This document shows, piece by piece, positions 25,438-33,793 of a stretch of 64,000 nt of DNA. Origin of the DNA: Niveispirillum sp048066115 (lineage in GTDB: Bacteria > Pseudomonadota > Alphaproteobacteria > Azospirillales > Azospirillaceae); the NCBI RefSeq assembly GCF_048066115.1, contig NZ_JBLTYX010000003.1, positions 248,001 through 312,000 of the forward strand, written 5' to 3'. The position numbers were made by a program, and so were the translations under genes. The notes below the pieces were generated by a model. The model did no database searches, was not told the DNA's origin, and was given only the letters and a program-made list of their open reading frames with translations. Positions within the stretch are counted from its first letter, which is position 1, and every line of letters begins with the position of its first letter.

Positions 25438-25557
25438 GGGAACACCCGTGTCCTTGGTCGGAAAAGCGATGGCGGTGGGATAGCAAAATCGATCCTGCTT
25501 GGCGATGGCGAAACCCGCAGGGAAGCCTTGTCCCAGGCGGGCATGCGGTCACCCGGA

Positions 25558-25604
25558 AATGAAAAACGCCGGGACCGTGCGGGACGGTTCCGGCGTTTTT
25601 CATT
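25558..25604. terminator. Bidirectional terminator between purC and purS
   Basis: A 21-bp inverted repeat with one G-U type mismatch (25558-25578 with 25584-25604, loop GCGGG) carries AAAAA on one side and TTTTT on the other, so either strand would give a U-tailed hairpin. Confidence 0.92.
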
Positions 25605-25621
25605 ACACGATCAAGCGGCGC

Positions 25622-26386
<765 letters not shown>

Positions 26387-26535
26387 GGGTCTGGTGTCCA
26401 GCAATCGTTCCAGCCAAAAGGGAGACGGACCCGCATGGCGGCTGGCCAGCGGGTCCGGGCCACTCCTATAGCAAGCTACACCGTTCGGCACAATGAAACC
26501 AGCGATGCGGGCGGGTCACGGCTGGGTGGCGGCGA

Positions 26536-27288
26536 TCAGAGGGCGACGGTGTCGTACCCGACCTGGTCGGGCCGGCCGGGCGCGAACAGCAGGCGGGGCT
26601 TCATGCCCGCACGCTGCATCGACGGCAGGGCCACCAGCGCCGAACTGCCCGTGCCGAATCCGGTGGGCGTGACGATGCACATGGCCCCGCGCGGACCGGC
26701 ATCGCCGTCCCAGATGCGGCAGCCCAGCAGTTCCGTCCAGCCCTGCCAGTCGTCCGCCGCCGGGTCCGGCACAGCCGCCACCTGGAACAGCGGCTTGAAG
26801 AAGCGGATGCGGGGGTGGGTCCTGTCGTCCAGGTCGCTTGCCGCCATCATCGACAGGCCCACCGGGATCGATGTGGACCGTACCCGTGCCCCGTCGGCCG
26901 GCAGCGACAGCCAGAAGGCGTCGCGATTATCGGCCACCACGAGGTTGAACGGCCGGTAGGCACGGCCATCCAGATGCGACAGCGCCTCGGCGGCGGTTTC
27001 GGCATCGGCATGGTCCAGCGCGTCCAGCACCAGTTCGCCGCGTGACCTTTTGCCGGCCATCTGGCCCAGCGTGCCCTCGCGGTTCAGCACCGTGGCGACG
27101 ACACCATGGTCATTGATGCCCAGCCAGGACCCGCCCGCACCTTCATCAAGGCCCGCCAGCACCTCCGGCCGGTCGGGCCAATGGCGGCCTGGCGGCTTCC
27201 AGGGGCGCCCCGCCATCTCGTCCCGGTTGCCGGCGAGCAGGAGCGGCCATTCATGACCGGGGCGGCGCAGGATGACGACGGTGCACAT
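26536..27288 (-). CDS. NRDE (TANGO2-like) family protein
   Basis: The 250-residue protein begins 'MCTVVILRRPG' and carries the family signature 'LLAGNRDEM'. 'GGSWLGINDHGVVATVLNR' and 'RPFNLVVADN' are also typical of NRDE/TANGO2 proteins. The invariant Cys2 would be exposed after removal of Met, as in N-terminal nucleophile hydrolases; TANGO2 homologues have been linked to heme handling, but a bacterial role is unproven. ATG 27288 is chosen over 27369 on the Cys2 criterion. Confidence 0.87.
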   Translation of the reverse strand: MCTVVILRRPGHEWPLLLAGNRDEMAGRPWKPPGRHWPDRPEVLAGLDEGAGGSWLGINDHGVVATVLNREGTLGQMAGKRSRGELVLDALDHADAETAAEALSHLDGRAYRPFNLVVADNRDAFWLSLPADGARVRSTSIPVGLSMMAASDLDDRTHPRIRFFKPLFQVAAVPDPAADDWQGWTELLGCRIWDGDAGPRGAMCIVTPTGFGTGSSALVALPSMQRAGMKPRLLFAPGRPDQVGYDTVAL

Positions 27289-27429
27289 GGGCGAGCGGAC
27301 CTTAAAAGACGGAAACGAAGGCACCATCCTTATAGAAGGGAAGGTGCGACGGGTGATGGCTTCTGTCACATCGGCCGTATATATAAGTTTTCCCGGCTAT
27401 CGGTTCGACCCGCCTGCAGAGGATTAAAA

Positions 27430-27750
27430 ATGACGACGTTCGACGAGCGCGAACAGGCATTCGAAAACAAGTTCAAGCATGACCAGGAGTTTCTGTTCCG
27501 CATCTATGCCCGCCGCGCCCGGCTGGCCGGCCAATGGGCCGCGGGGCTGCTGGGCCTGACCGGCGACGATGCCACCGCCTATGCCAAGCAGATCGTGGCC
27601 GTGGATTTCGAGGAGCCGGGCCACAAGGACATCGTCCGCAAGCTGCTGGCCGATTTCCAGGCCAAGGGCGTGGACGTGTCCGAGCACCGGATCGAGAAGG
27701 AGCTGGACAGCCTGCTGGAAACCGCGCGCCAGCAGCTGCAGAGCGAATAG
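27430..27750 (+). CDS. F1-ATPase zeta subunit (DUF1476) inhibitor protein
   Basis: The 106-residue protein matches DUF1476, identified as the zeta subunit that inhibits the F1-ATPase in Paracoccus and other alphaproteobacteria. The N-terminal 'MTTFDEREQAFENKFKHDQE' region is the inhibitory helix, followed by a helical bundle ('RRARLAGQWAAGLLGL', 'RIEKELDSLLE'). It would block ATP hydrolysis by the reversed ATP synthase. It is divergent from the NRDE gene; the 141-bp gap contains a TATATA stretch suited to a promoter. Confidence 0.9.
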   Translation: MTTFDEREQAFENKFKHDQEFLFRIYARRARLAGQWAAGLLGLTGDDATAYAKQIVAVDFEEPGHKDIVRKLLADFQAKGVDVSEHRIEKELDSLLETARQQLQSE

Positions 27751-27757
27751 TTCCCAA

Positions 27758-27780
27758 CGGCGGGGGGACTCCCCCCGCCG
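27758..27780. terminator. Terminator between convergent zeta-subunit gene and recX
   Basis: A perfect 10-bp stem CGGCGGGGGG / CCCCCCGCCG has a three-base ACT loop and no U-run. It probably serves both convergent genes. Confidence 0.7.
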
Positions 27781-27783
27781 ATC

Positions 27784-28374
27784 TCACAATGCCGACGGGT
27801 CGTCGGCATCGATGACGCGGCGGGCCGTTTCCAGGTCGAATCCGGCCCGTGCCATCGCCGCGATATCCTTGTCGCGGCGCGCCCGGACCTCCTCCTCCGG
27901 CAATCCCCGGTCGGGGCGGAACCCGCCCAGGCGACGGCGGCGGGCATAGGCGATGGCGGCCTTCATCTCCGCCTCCCCCTCATCGGCCCCTTCCAGGCCG
28001 GCGAGTGCCGCTTCCACCTGCCCGTCGTCCAGACCCTTGGCCGTCAGCTTCTGCCGGATCATGCGGGTGGACCCGCCACGGCGCTGCAGGCCGCCGGCCT
28101 TCATCTCCGCATACAGCCCGTCATTGAGGATGCCCTGGCGCTGATAGCGCTGGATCAGGGCCTCGACCCATTCCCGCCCCTCCGCCGGGTCGGTGCCGTG
28201 GGCGCGGGCCGAGGCATCGACACGGCGCAGCAGCAGCTTGCGCAGGTTTGCCGACGAGCTGGCGAACCGTTCCAGATAATGCAGGGCGGCGCGATCCAGA
28301 TAGGCGGAACTTACCCGCTTCACCTTTCGCGCCTCCGGGCGCCCGCCTGTACGCCCACCCGTGTCGTCCGTCAC
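27784..28374 (-). CDS. recX: Regulatory protein RecX
   Basis: RecX binds RecA filaments and limits recombinase activity. The 196-residue protein has the three-helix RecX repeats: 'ALHYLERFASSSANLRKLLLRRV', 'VEALIQRYQRQGILNDGLYAEMKAGGLQRRGGSTRMIRQKL' region and a C-terminal repeat with 'AIAYARRRRLGGFRP'. Start is GTG 28374 with GGGGGAT upstream; a longer open frame exists but is antisense to the permease gene. recA is not in the window. Confidence 0.88.
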   Translation of the reverse strand: MTDDTGGRTGGRPEARKVKRVSSAYLDRAALHYLERFASSSANLRKLLLRRVDASARAHGTDPAEGREWVEALIQRYQRQGILNDGLYAEMKAGGLQRRGGSTRMIRQKLTAKGLDDGQVEAALAGLEGADEGEAEMKAAIAYARRRRLGGFRPDRGLPEEEVRARRDKDIAAMARAGFDLETARRVIDADDPSAL

Positions 28375-28473
28375 TGTCGATCCCCCTGAAGATAGGGCAG
28401 CATTGCCCCTATCCGGCCGGCCGTATAGTGTCTGGCCCTTCCCATCGCCCCCGACAGGCGTCCCAGGACAAAC

Positions 28474-29277
28474 ATGCCACAACCGACCACCCCCATGCCC
28501 CGCGCCGTCGGCGCCGTCAACTGGATCGGGCTTTCCACCTTGATCCGCAAGGAAGTGCACCGGTTCCTGAAGGTCTGGGTGCAGACGGTCGCCGCCCCGA
28601 TCGTCACCACCCTGCTGTTCTATGCCGTCTTCGCCCTGGCGCTGGGCGGGGTGGTGCGGATGGTCGGCGACGTGCCCTTCATGCTGTTCCTGGCGCCCGG
28701 CCTGATCATGATGGCCATCGCCCAGAACGCCTTTGCCAATTCCTCCTCCTCGGTCCTGGTGGCCAAGGTCCAGGGCAATATCGTCGATGTGCTGATGCCA
28801 CCCATCTCCGCCCTGGAACTGACCAGTGCCTATATCGTGGGGGGCGTGGTGCGCGGCGCCATGGTGGGGCTGGTCACGGCGCTGGCCATCACGCTGTTCG
28901 TGCCGCTGTCGATCCATTCCATCGGCTTCGTGCTGTTCCACGGGGTGGCGGCGGCGTCGCTGCTGGCGCTGCTGGGCCTGATCGGCGGCATCTGGGCCGA
29001 CAAGTTCGACCATATGGCGGTGGTGACCAACTTCATCGTCACGCCCTTGTCCTTCCTGTCGGGCACCTTCTATTCCATCGAAAGCGTGCCGCCTGCCTTC
29101 CGCTTCATCGCGCACCTGAACCCGTTCTTCTATTTCATCGACGGCTTCCGCTACGGCTTCATCGGCCAGACGGACGGGACGCTGGGCACTGGCATCCTGG
29201 TGATGCTGGGGACCAACCTGGTGCTGGGCTTCGTTGCCTGGCGGATGATCGCCAAGGGTTACAAGCTGAAGGCTTAA
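28474..29277 (+). CDS. ABC-2 type transporter permease
   Basis: The 267-residue protein has six predicted transmembrane helices and the ABC-2 permease pattern ('LIRKEVHRFLKVWVQTVAAP', 'FLAPGLIMMAIAQNAF', 'PLSFLSGTFYSIESVP', 'LNPFFYFIDGFRYGF'). Members export polysaccharides, lipids or drugs with a separate ATPase. It is divergent from recX. A second permease follows, but there is no nucleotide-binding subunit gene in the vicinity. Confidence 0.9.
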   Translation: MPQPTTPMPRAVGAVNWIGLSTLIRKEVHRFLKVWVQTVAAPIVTTLLFYAVFALALGGVVRMVGDVPFMLFLAPGLIMMAIAQNAFANSSSSVLVAKVQGNIVDVLMPPISALELTSAYIVGGVVRGAMVGLVTALAITLFVPLSIHSIGFVLFHGVAAASLLALLGLIGGIWADKFDHMAVVTNFIVTPLSFLSGTFYSIESVPPAFRFIAHLNPFFYFIDGFRYGFIGQTDGTLGTGILVMLGTNLVLGFVAWRMIAKGYKLKA

Positions 29278-29284
29278 CGCCTTT

Positions 29285-29403
29285 CCGCTGATCGTGACCG
29301 ATCAGCGGCCTCAGTCGCCGGCGGCGCCACCGGCGCCTTGGCTTACGCCGCACGAGCGGCACGGCGGCAGTCGCCGCTGTCCGGGCCCCGAAACGGGACC
29401 CGG
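29285..29403 (+). repeat. Multi-hairpin dispersed element, copy E, with additional 5' hairpin
   Basis: The core runs from 29308 (GCCTCAGTCGCCGGCGG) and has hairpin 1 GGCGCC-ACC-GGCGCC, junction TTGGCTTAC, hairpin 2 GCCGC-ACGA-GCGGC and a GGCGGC-AGTC-GCCGC hairpin 3. The terminal hairpin is 29381-29390 with 29394-29403. A 10-bp hairpin (29285-29294 with 29299-29308) also precedes the 5' box. It sits between the two ABC-2 permease genes. Confidence 0.87.
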
Positions 29404-29429
29404 TCTGGTATCCGGATTAGGAGCGGGGC

Positions 29430-30263
29430 ATGAGCAGCGTGGAACAGACAGGCCGCCCGGCCGGCGCCTTCAACGCCGCCATCGGCCGGCAGGTGCCGTC
29501 CTTCCATTGGGTCGCCTTCCTGGCCCTGTGCCGGCGGGAATTGCGGCGGATGATGAAGATGGCGGTGGCCTTCATCGTGGCGCCCGCCCTGATGGCCATC
29601 ATCTATTTCTTCTGCTTCCTGTTCGGGTTGGGGCCGGAACGCGGTACCCCGACGGGCGACGCCGTCCTCTCCTATCTCGTTCCCGGCCTGATCATGCTGT
29701 CGGTGCTGCTGCGCGCGGCGGAAAGCGGCGGGTTCTACCTGCTCTACAGCAAGATCGAAGGCCATATCATCGATGAACTGATGGCCCCCGTCGGCGCGCG
29801 GGAGGCGGTGCCCGCCTATCTGCTGGCCGGGGTGACGGCGGGCCTGATCAGCGGCCTGGCCGTGTGGATCGCGTCGCTGTTCTTCTGGCCGCTGCCGGTG
29901 GCCCATCCACTGACGGCCATCGGCTTCGTGCTGGCCGCCGCCCTGTTCATGGCGCTGTGCGGTTTCCTGTGCGGGATGGCCAGCACCAAGTGGGACCATA
30001 TCTCCGCCTATTTCACCTTCCTGTTCACCCCGCTTTCCTTCCTGTCGGGCCTGTTCGCGCCGGTGGATGCGATGCCGGCCACCTTTGCCGCCATCGTGAA
30101 GCTGAACCCGCTCTATCACGCCATGGAGGGGTTCCGGCACGGCATGCTGGGCGGCGCGGCACAGTCGCCCGCCCTGTCCGCCCTGTTCCTGGGCATCGGG
30201 ATCATGGCGCTGCTGGCGCTGGCCGTGCGGCTTTATTCGACGGGATGGCGTATGAAGAGTTAA
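29430..30263 (+). CDS. ABC-2 type transporter permease, paralogue
   Basis: The 277-residue membrane protein shows the same layout as the preceding permease ('LCRRELRRMMKMAVAFIVAP', 'YLVPGLIMLSVLLRAAES', 'PLSFLSGLFAPVDAMP', 'LNPLYHAMEGFRHGM') but is clearly diverged. The two could form a heterodimeric channel. ATG 29430 has GGAGCGGGG. The genes are separated by element copy E, which may uncouple their expression. Confidence 0.9.
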   Translation: MSSVEQTGRPAGAFNAAIGRQVPSFHWVAFLALCRRELRRMMKMAVAFIVAPALMAIIYFFCFLFGLGPERGTPTGDAVLSYLVPGLIMLSVLLRAAESGGFYLLYSKIEGHIIDELMAPVGAREAVPAYLLAGVTAGLISGLAVWIASLFFWPLPVAHPLTAIGFVLAAALFMALCGFLCGMASTKWDHISAYFTFLFTPLSFLSGLFAPVDAMPATFAAIVKLNPLYHAMEGFRHGMLGGAAQSPALSALFLGIGIMALLALAVRLYSTGWRMKS

Positions 30264-30382
30264 GCTTATGTAACGGACACGCGTCGGTCCGTTACCAAGG
30301 CCGGATTTTTGTAAGCCCCCTGCAAACGCGGCGGACAGGGGGATCGGGCTGCCGCAATATCCAAGGTGAGACAACGGAACCG

Positions 30383-31723
30383 ATGAAATACAGGAACCGA
30401 CCCATGGATGGCGCGCTTTCCCCCAACCCGCCCTCAAGCCTGTCCAGCCGCCCGCGCCTGACGCCGGGCGTGCCGGCCGGCGGCATAGCCGCCATCATCG
30501 TGGCCCTGGGCGTCATCGGCTGGGGCCTGGCCGCCGGCGGCGATGGTCGCGACAATCACCGGATGAGTGTCAGCTTCGACGCGCCGGAGCCCCCTGAACC
30601 GCCCGAGCCGCCGGAAGCCCCCACTCCGCCGCGTCCGCCCCGCGCGCCCGGCGACGTGCATGTCAATGTTGATATCGACCCGGCCATGGTCGAGCGCACG
30701 GTGCGCGACGCCATGCGGGGTGTGGATGTCGATGCCACCCATATGCAGGCCCTGCGCGATGCCCAGGCTGGTCTGGCCGATGCGCGGCGCGAGATCGAAG
30801 AGGCGCGTGCCCGCCTGCGGGCGGAGGGCAAGGATGTGCCCGCCATCGCCGAGGGCGCTTTGCGTGTCGCCGAGATGGGGGTGGCCGCCGCATCGGGTGC
30901 GGCCATGGGGGCCGCCAACAGCGCCAATGCCGGCGAAGGCAGCCTGATGCAGAGTTTCGACGCGCCCAAGGGCGTGCAGCTGGTCAATATCGGCGGCGAC
31001 GTCACCATCGAGCGGTCTTCGCGTGCCGACAAGGTGAAGCTGGAGATCGACAAGGGTGCGCGCACCATGGATGTCGTGGTGAAGGACGGCGTGCTGACTG
31101 TTCGCAGCAACAGCGATCCGCATGTCGGCAATGCCGAGATTCGTCTGACCATGCCCAGCGAAGGCGACCTGACCGTGGCCGGGCTGGCCGGCAACCTGTC
31201 CATCGGCGGCCGGTCGGACGGCAAGCTGTCGGTGCAGCTGCTGCGCGGCGACGTGTCGGCCGAACGCGTGGGCGCCTTGTCCGTCGATATCAAGGAATCG
31301 GGGTCGGTTTCCGTCCAGCGCGTGGAAGGCGATGTGCGTTTCAATGTCAGCGGTTCGGGTGAACTGTCCGTGGAACGGGCGCAAAGCGCGCAGCTGGAAA
31401 TCCAGGGCCATGCCAATGTCTCGCTCGGCCGGGTGGAGGAGGGGGTGAGCCTGTCCATCCCCGGCCATGCCGAGGTGGATATCGGCCGGGCCGACGGCCC
31501 CATCAAGGTGGATTTCCCCGGTGCCGGCAGTGTCAGCATCGGGTCGGGCGAAGCACGGCCGCTGCAGGCCAATGTCAGCGGCGCCGGCACGTTCGAATTC
31601 AACGGCACGGCCTATGACCCGCTGGTGGTGGCATCGGGTTCCGGCAACGTCCATATCGCCAAGCATGAAGGCAAGGCCAATGTCCGCAACACCGGCGTGG
31701 GCAACACCTTCGTCGGGGATTGA
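30383..31723 (+). CDS. Membrane-anchored protein with coiled coil and GIN/DUF2807-like beta-helix domain
   Basis: The 446-residue product has a single transmembrane segment near residues 33-52 and a 'PEPPEPPEPPEAP' proline/glutamate linker. An acidic 'VHVNVDIDP' stretch, a helical coiled coil (residues about 110-150) and a C-terminal repetitive beta domain (about 195-446) follow. The beta domain has alternating 'GDVTIER', 'GDLTVAGL', 'GSVSVQRVEGDV' strands typical of putative auto-transporter adhesin head (GIN)/DUF4097-like folds. It is probably a cell-envelope protein; the function is unknown. Alternative start is ATG 30404. Confidence 0.72.
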   Translation: MKYRNRPMDGALSPNPPSSLSSRPRLTPGVPAGGIAAIIVALGVIGWGLAAGGDGRDNHRMSVSFDAPEPPEPPEPPEAPTPPRPPRAPGDVHVNVDIDPAMVERTVRDAMRGVDVDATHMQALRDAQAGLADARREIEEARARLRAEGKDVPAIAEGALRVAEMGVAAASGAAMGAANSANAGEGSLMQSFDAPKGVQLVNIGGDVTIERSSRADKVKLEIDKGARTMDVVVKDGVLTVRSNSDPHVGNAEIRLTMPSEGDLTVAGLAGNLSIGGRSDGKLSVQLLRGDVSAERVGALSVDIKESGSVSVQRVEGDVRFNVSGSGELSVERAQSAQLEIQGHANVSLGRVEEGVSLSIPGHAEVDIGRADGPIKVDFPGAGSVSIGSGEARPLQANVSGAGTFEFNGTAYDPLVVASGSGNVHIAKHEGKANVRNTGVGNTFVGD

Positions 31724-31732
31724 GGGCATGGG

Positions 31733-31954
31733 ATGATCGCCCGTCGCCCCCCGCCCAAGCCACCGGTCCCCGCCCCCGCCCCGGCGGAGGGCGAGCTGGA
31801 TGGCCGTATCCGGCAGGGGGAGATCGAGCGCCTGCGCCGCCAGGCCAAGGATCGCGGTTTCAAGGAGCAGGTGCAGCGCGCCGCCAAGGAAAAGGGGGAG
31901 GACCCCTATCGGATGCTGGCCGAAGCGATCCGGCGCATGCTGCGCGGGGAATGA
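31733..31954 (+). CDS. Small basic protein of unknown function
   Basis: The 73-residue product has a Pro/Ala-rich N-terminus ('PPPKPPVPAPAPAEG') and a charged helical C-terminus ('GEIERLRRQAKDRGFKEQVQ', 'YRMLAEAIRRML'). It begins nine bases after the preceding stop and is probably cotranscribed with the GIN-like gene. I recognise no family. Confidence 0.6.
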   Translation: MIARRPPPKPPVPAPAPAEGELDGRIRQGEIERLRRQAKDRGFKEQVQRAAKEKGEDPYRMLAEAIRRMLRGE

Positions 31955-31979
31955 TATCCCTGCTTGACGACTTCCACAC

Positions 31980-32022
31980 TTGACGGTGTTCCATAAATGG
32001 GATTTTATCTCATTTATGGAAC
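31980..32022 (+). promoter_or_regulatory. Promoter inside a perfect palindrome, overlapping the start codon
   Basis: A perfect 12-bp inverted repeat (GTTCCATAAATG at 31988-31999, CATTTATGGAAC at 32011-32022) flanks a -10-like TTTTAT (32003-32008), spaced 17 bases from a -35-like TTGACG (31980-31985). The right arm contains the ATG (32016) of the XRE-cupin regulator. The predicted transcription start is at or within a few bases of this ATG. This suggests a leaderless, autoregulated transcript. Confidence 0.7.
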
Positions 32023-32576
32023 AAAATATCGACACACGCTTGGCCAACCGCCTGACGCAGCTGCGCCGGGACGCCGGCTGGTCCCTGGATGAGCTGGCGT
32101 CGCGCAGCGGCATCCCCAAGGCCACCCTGTCCCGTCTGGAGCGGGGAGAGACCAGCCCCACCGCCAGCCTGCTGGGCCGGCTCTGCGCCGCCCATGGCCG
32201 CCCCATGTCCCGCCTGCTGGCGGAGGTGGAGGCGGAGCCCGCCCTGCTGATCCGGGCGGCGGACCAACCGGTCTGGACCGATCCCGCCACCGGCTTTGTC
32301 CGCCGATCCCTGTCTCCGCCCGCCTCCGGGCTGGAGACGGAGATGATCCACGGCACAATGCCGGCCGGCACCATCATCGATTACGACGCCCCGCCCGTGC
32401 CGGGCCTGGAACAGCATATCTGGCTGCTGGAAGGAAGGCTGGAATACCGGCTGGACGGGGTGGCGCATGTGCTGGAACCGGGCGATGTCCTGCGCTTCCG
32501 GCTTTATGGCGCCACGCGCTTCCACAGCCTGGGCGACGTGCCTGCCCGCTACATCATCGCCATCACAAGACCCTGA
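32016..32576 (+). CDS. XRE-family transcriptional regulator with cupin domain
   Basis: The 186-residue protein has an N-terminal HTH_XRE ('RLTQLRRDAGWSLDELASRSGIPKATLSRLERG' region, residues 10-45) and a C-terminal cupin ('GLEQHIWLLEGRLEYRLDGVAHVLEPGDVLRF' region, about 125-165), the domain pair of small-molecule-sensing repressors such as PuuR. ATG 32016 lies within the right arm of a perfect palindrome that probably binds this protein. The 'TTG' at 31980 is better read as a -35 box. Element copy F starts immediately after its stop. Confidence 0.9.
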   Translation: MEQNIDTRLANRLTQLRRDAGWSLDELASRSGIPKATLSRLERGETSPTASLLGRLCAAHGRPMSRLLAEVEAEPALLIRAADQPVWTDPATGFVRRSLSPPASGLETEMIHGTMPAGTIIDYDAPPVPGLEQHIWLLEGRLEYRLDGVAHVLEPGDVLRFRLYGATRFHSLGDVPARYIIAITRP

Positions 32577-32704
32577 AACCCGATCCCGGCCAAACCGGGA
32601 TCGGGTTCGGCGGCGACGGCCGCCGCGCGGCCCGTGCCGCGTGAGCCAAGTTCACGGATGTGGACGCCGGCGCCTGAGGCCGGTGATCGCCTAACGATCA
32701 CCGG
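32577..32704 (-). repeat. Multi-hairpin dispersed element, copy F, with additional 5' hairpin
   Basis: On the minus strand the core reads GCCTCAGGCGCCGGCG from 32680, then a partly decayed hairpin 1 (CCAC-ATCC-GTG), junction TTGGCTCAC, hairpin 2 GCGGC-ACGG-GCCGC and hairpin 3 GGCGGC-CGTC-GCCGCC. It ends with a 13-bp hairpin (32577-32589 with 32595-32607) starting at the base after the XRE-cupin stop codon. A 10-bp hairpin (32680-32689 with 32695-32704) flanks the 5' box, as in copy E. Confidence 0.87.
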
Positions 32705-32724
32705 AAACTGTATAAGAGGCTTTC

Positions 32725-33702
32725 ATGCAGTATGACATCGTCACCGCGGCCGGGGAGAGTTTCACGGCCGCGATCCCCGAACTCGCCCAATTGCTGCGGG
32801 CCTGTGTCATGAACGGGGCCGCGGTCGGCTTCATCCCGCCGCTGGAGGCCGACATGGCCGCCGCCTTCTGGCAAGGCCAGCAATCGGCGGTGCGGGCGGG
32901 GGAGAAGATCATCCTGCTGGCGACCGACGGGGACCGTGTTGTCGGTACCGTCACCCTGGCCCTGGCGCCGCAGGTGAACGGCACCCATCGGGCGGAGATC
33001 GCCAAGATGCTGGTGCATCCCGATGCCCGCCGCCGGGGCATCGCCGCTTCGCTGCTTAAACGGGCGGAGGAGGTGGCGCGGCTCCACGGCAGGCGCCTTC
33101 TCGTGCTGGACACGCGCCAGGGTGACGATGCGGAGCGGCTTTACGGAAGGCTGGGCTGGCAAAGCTGCGGCATCATTCCCGACTACGCGCTGAATGGCGA
33201 CGGCACCAGCCATGCCACCCATGTCATGTACCGGCAGCTGCGGGAACGGCCGGCGGGTCTGACGGTGGCGGCGGCGTCGCCCGACGATCCCGATGCGCTG
33301 CCCCTGATCGATGCCCTGTCCGCCGATCTGGCGGCCCGTTTCGGCAGTGACGGGCGCGGCGGGCTGGCCGGCTGGACGGATGTCGCCGACCGGTCGATAT
33401 TCGCCCTGGCCCGGCTGGACGGGGTGCCCGTGGGCTGTGGTGCCGTCCGCCCGTTCGATGGCAGGGTGGGGGAGATCAAGCGCATGTACGCCGTTCCCTG
33501 CGGTGCCGGGGTGGGCGCGGTCGTCCTGGCCTTCCTGGAGGAGGCGGCGCGTGGGCTGGGCTATGAAAGGCTGCTGCTGGAGACGCGCTGGGCCAATGAC
33601 CGGGCCGTGGCCTTCTACCGCCGCCACGGATACCGGCTGGCAGCCAATTACGGGCCCTATCAGGGGCGGGTGGAATCGGCCTGCTTCGGCAAGATATTGT
33701 AG
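32725..33702 (+). CDS. Tandem double-domain GNAT N-acetyltransferase
   Basis: The 325-residue protein carries two GNAT folds. The first (about 1-175) has the acetyl-CoA loop 'MLVHPDARRRGIAASLLKRAEEVA'. The second (about 180-325) has 'KRMYAVPCGAGVGAVVLAFLEEAARGLGYERLLLETRW' with a weaker CoA loop and a typical 'AVAFYRRHGYR' end. Substrates are unknown. GAGG precedes ATG 32725. Confidence 0.87.
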   Translation: MQYDIVTAAGESFTAAIPELAQLLRACVMNGAAVGFIPPLEADMAAAFWQGQQSAVRAGEKIILLATDGDRVVGTVTLALAPQVNGTHRAEIAKMLVHPDARRRGIAASLLKRAEEVARLHGRRLLVLDTRQGDDAERLYGRLGWQSCGIIPDYALNGDGTSHATHVMYRQLRERPAGLTVAAASPDDPDALPLIDALSADLAARFGSDGRGGLAGWTDVADRSIFALARLDGVPVGCGAVRPFDGRVGEIKRMYAVPCGAGVGAVVLAFLEEAARGLGYERLLLETRWANDRAVAFYRRHGYRLAANYGPYQGRVESACFGKIL

Positions 33703-33793
33703 GTTGGGCCCACTGCCGCCCGTACAGGTTGACGCGAACCCCCGGGCTGGTCAGGATGCGCCCATGTCGCAGCCTGCCATGGGGAAGAAGAAC

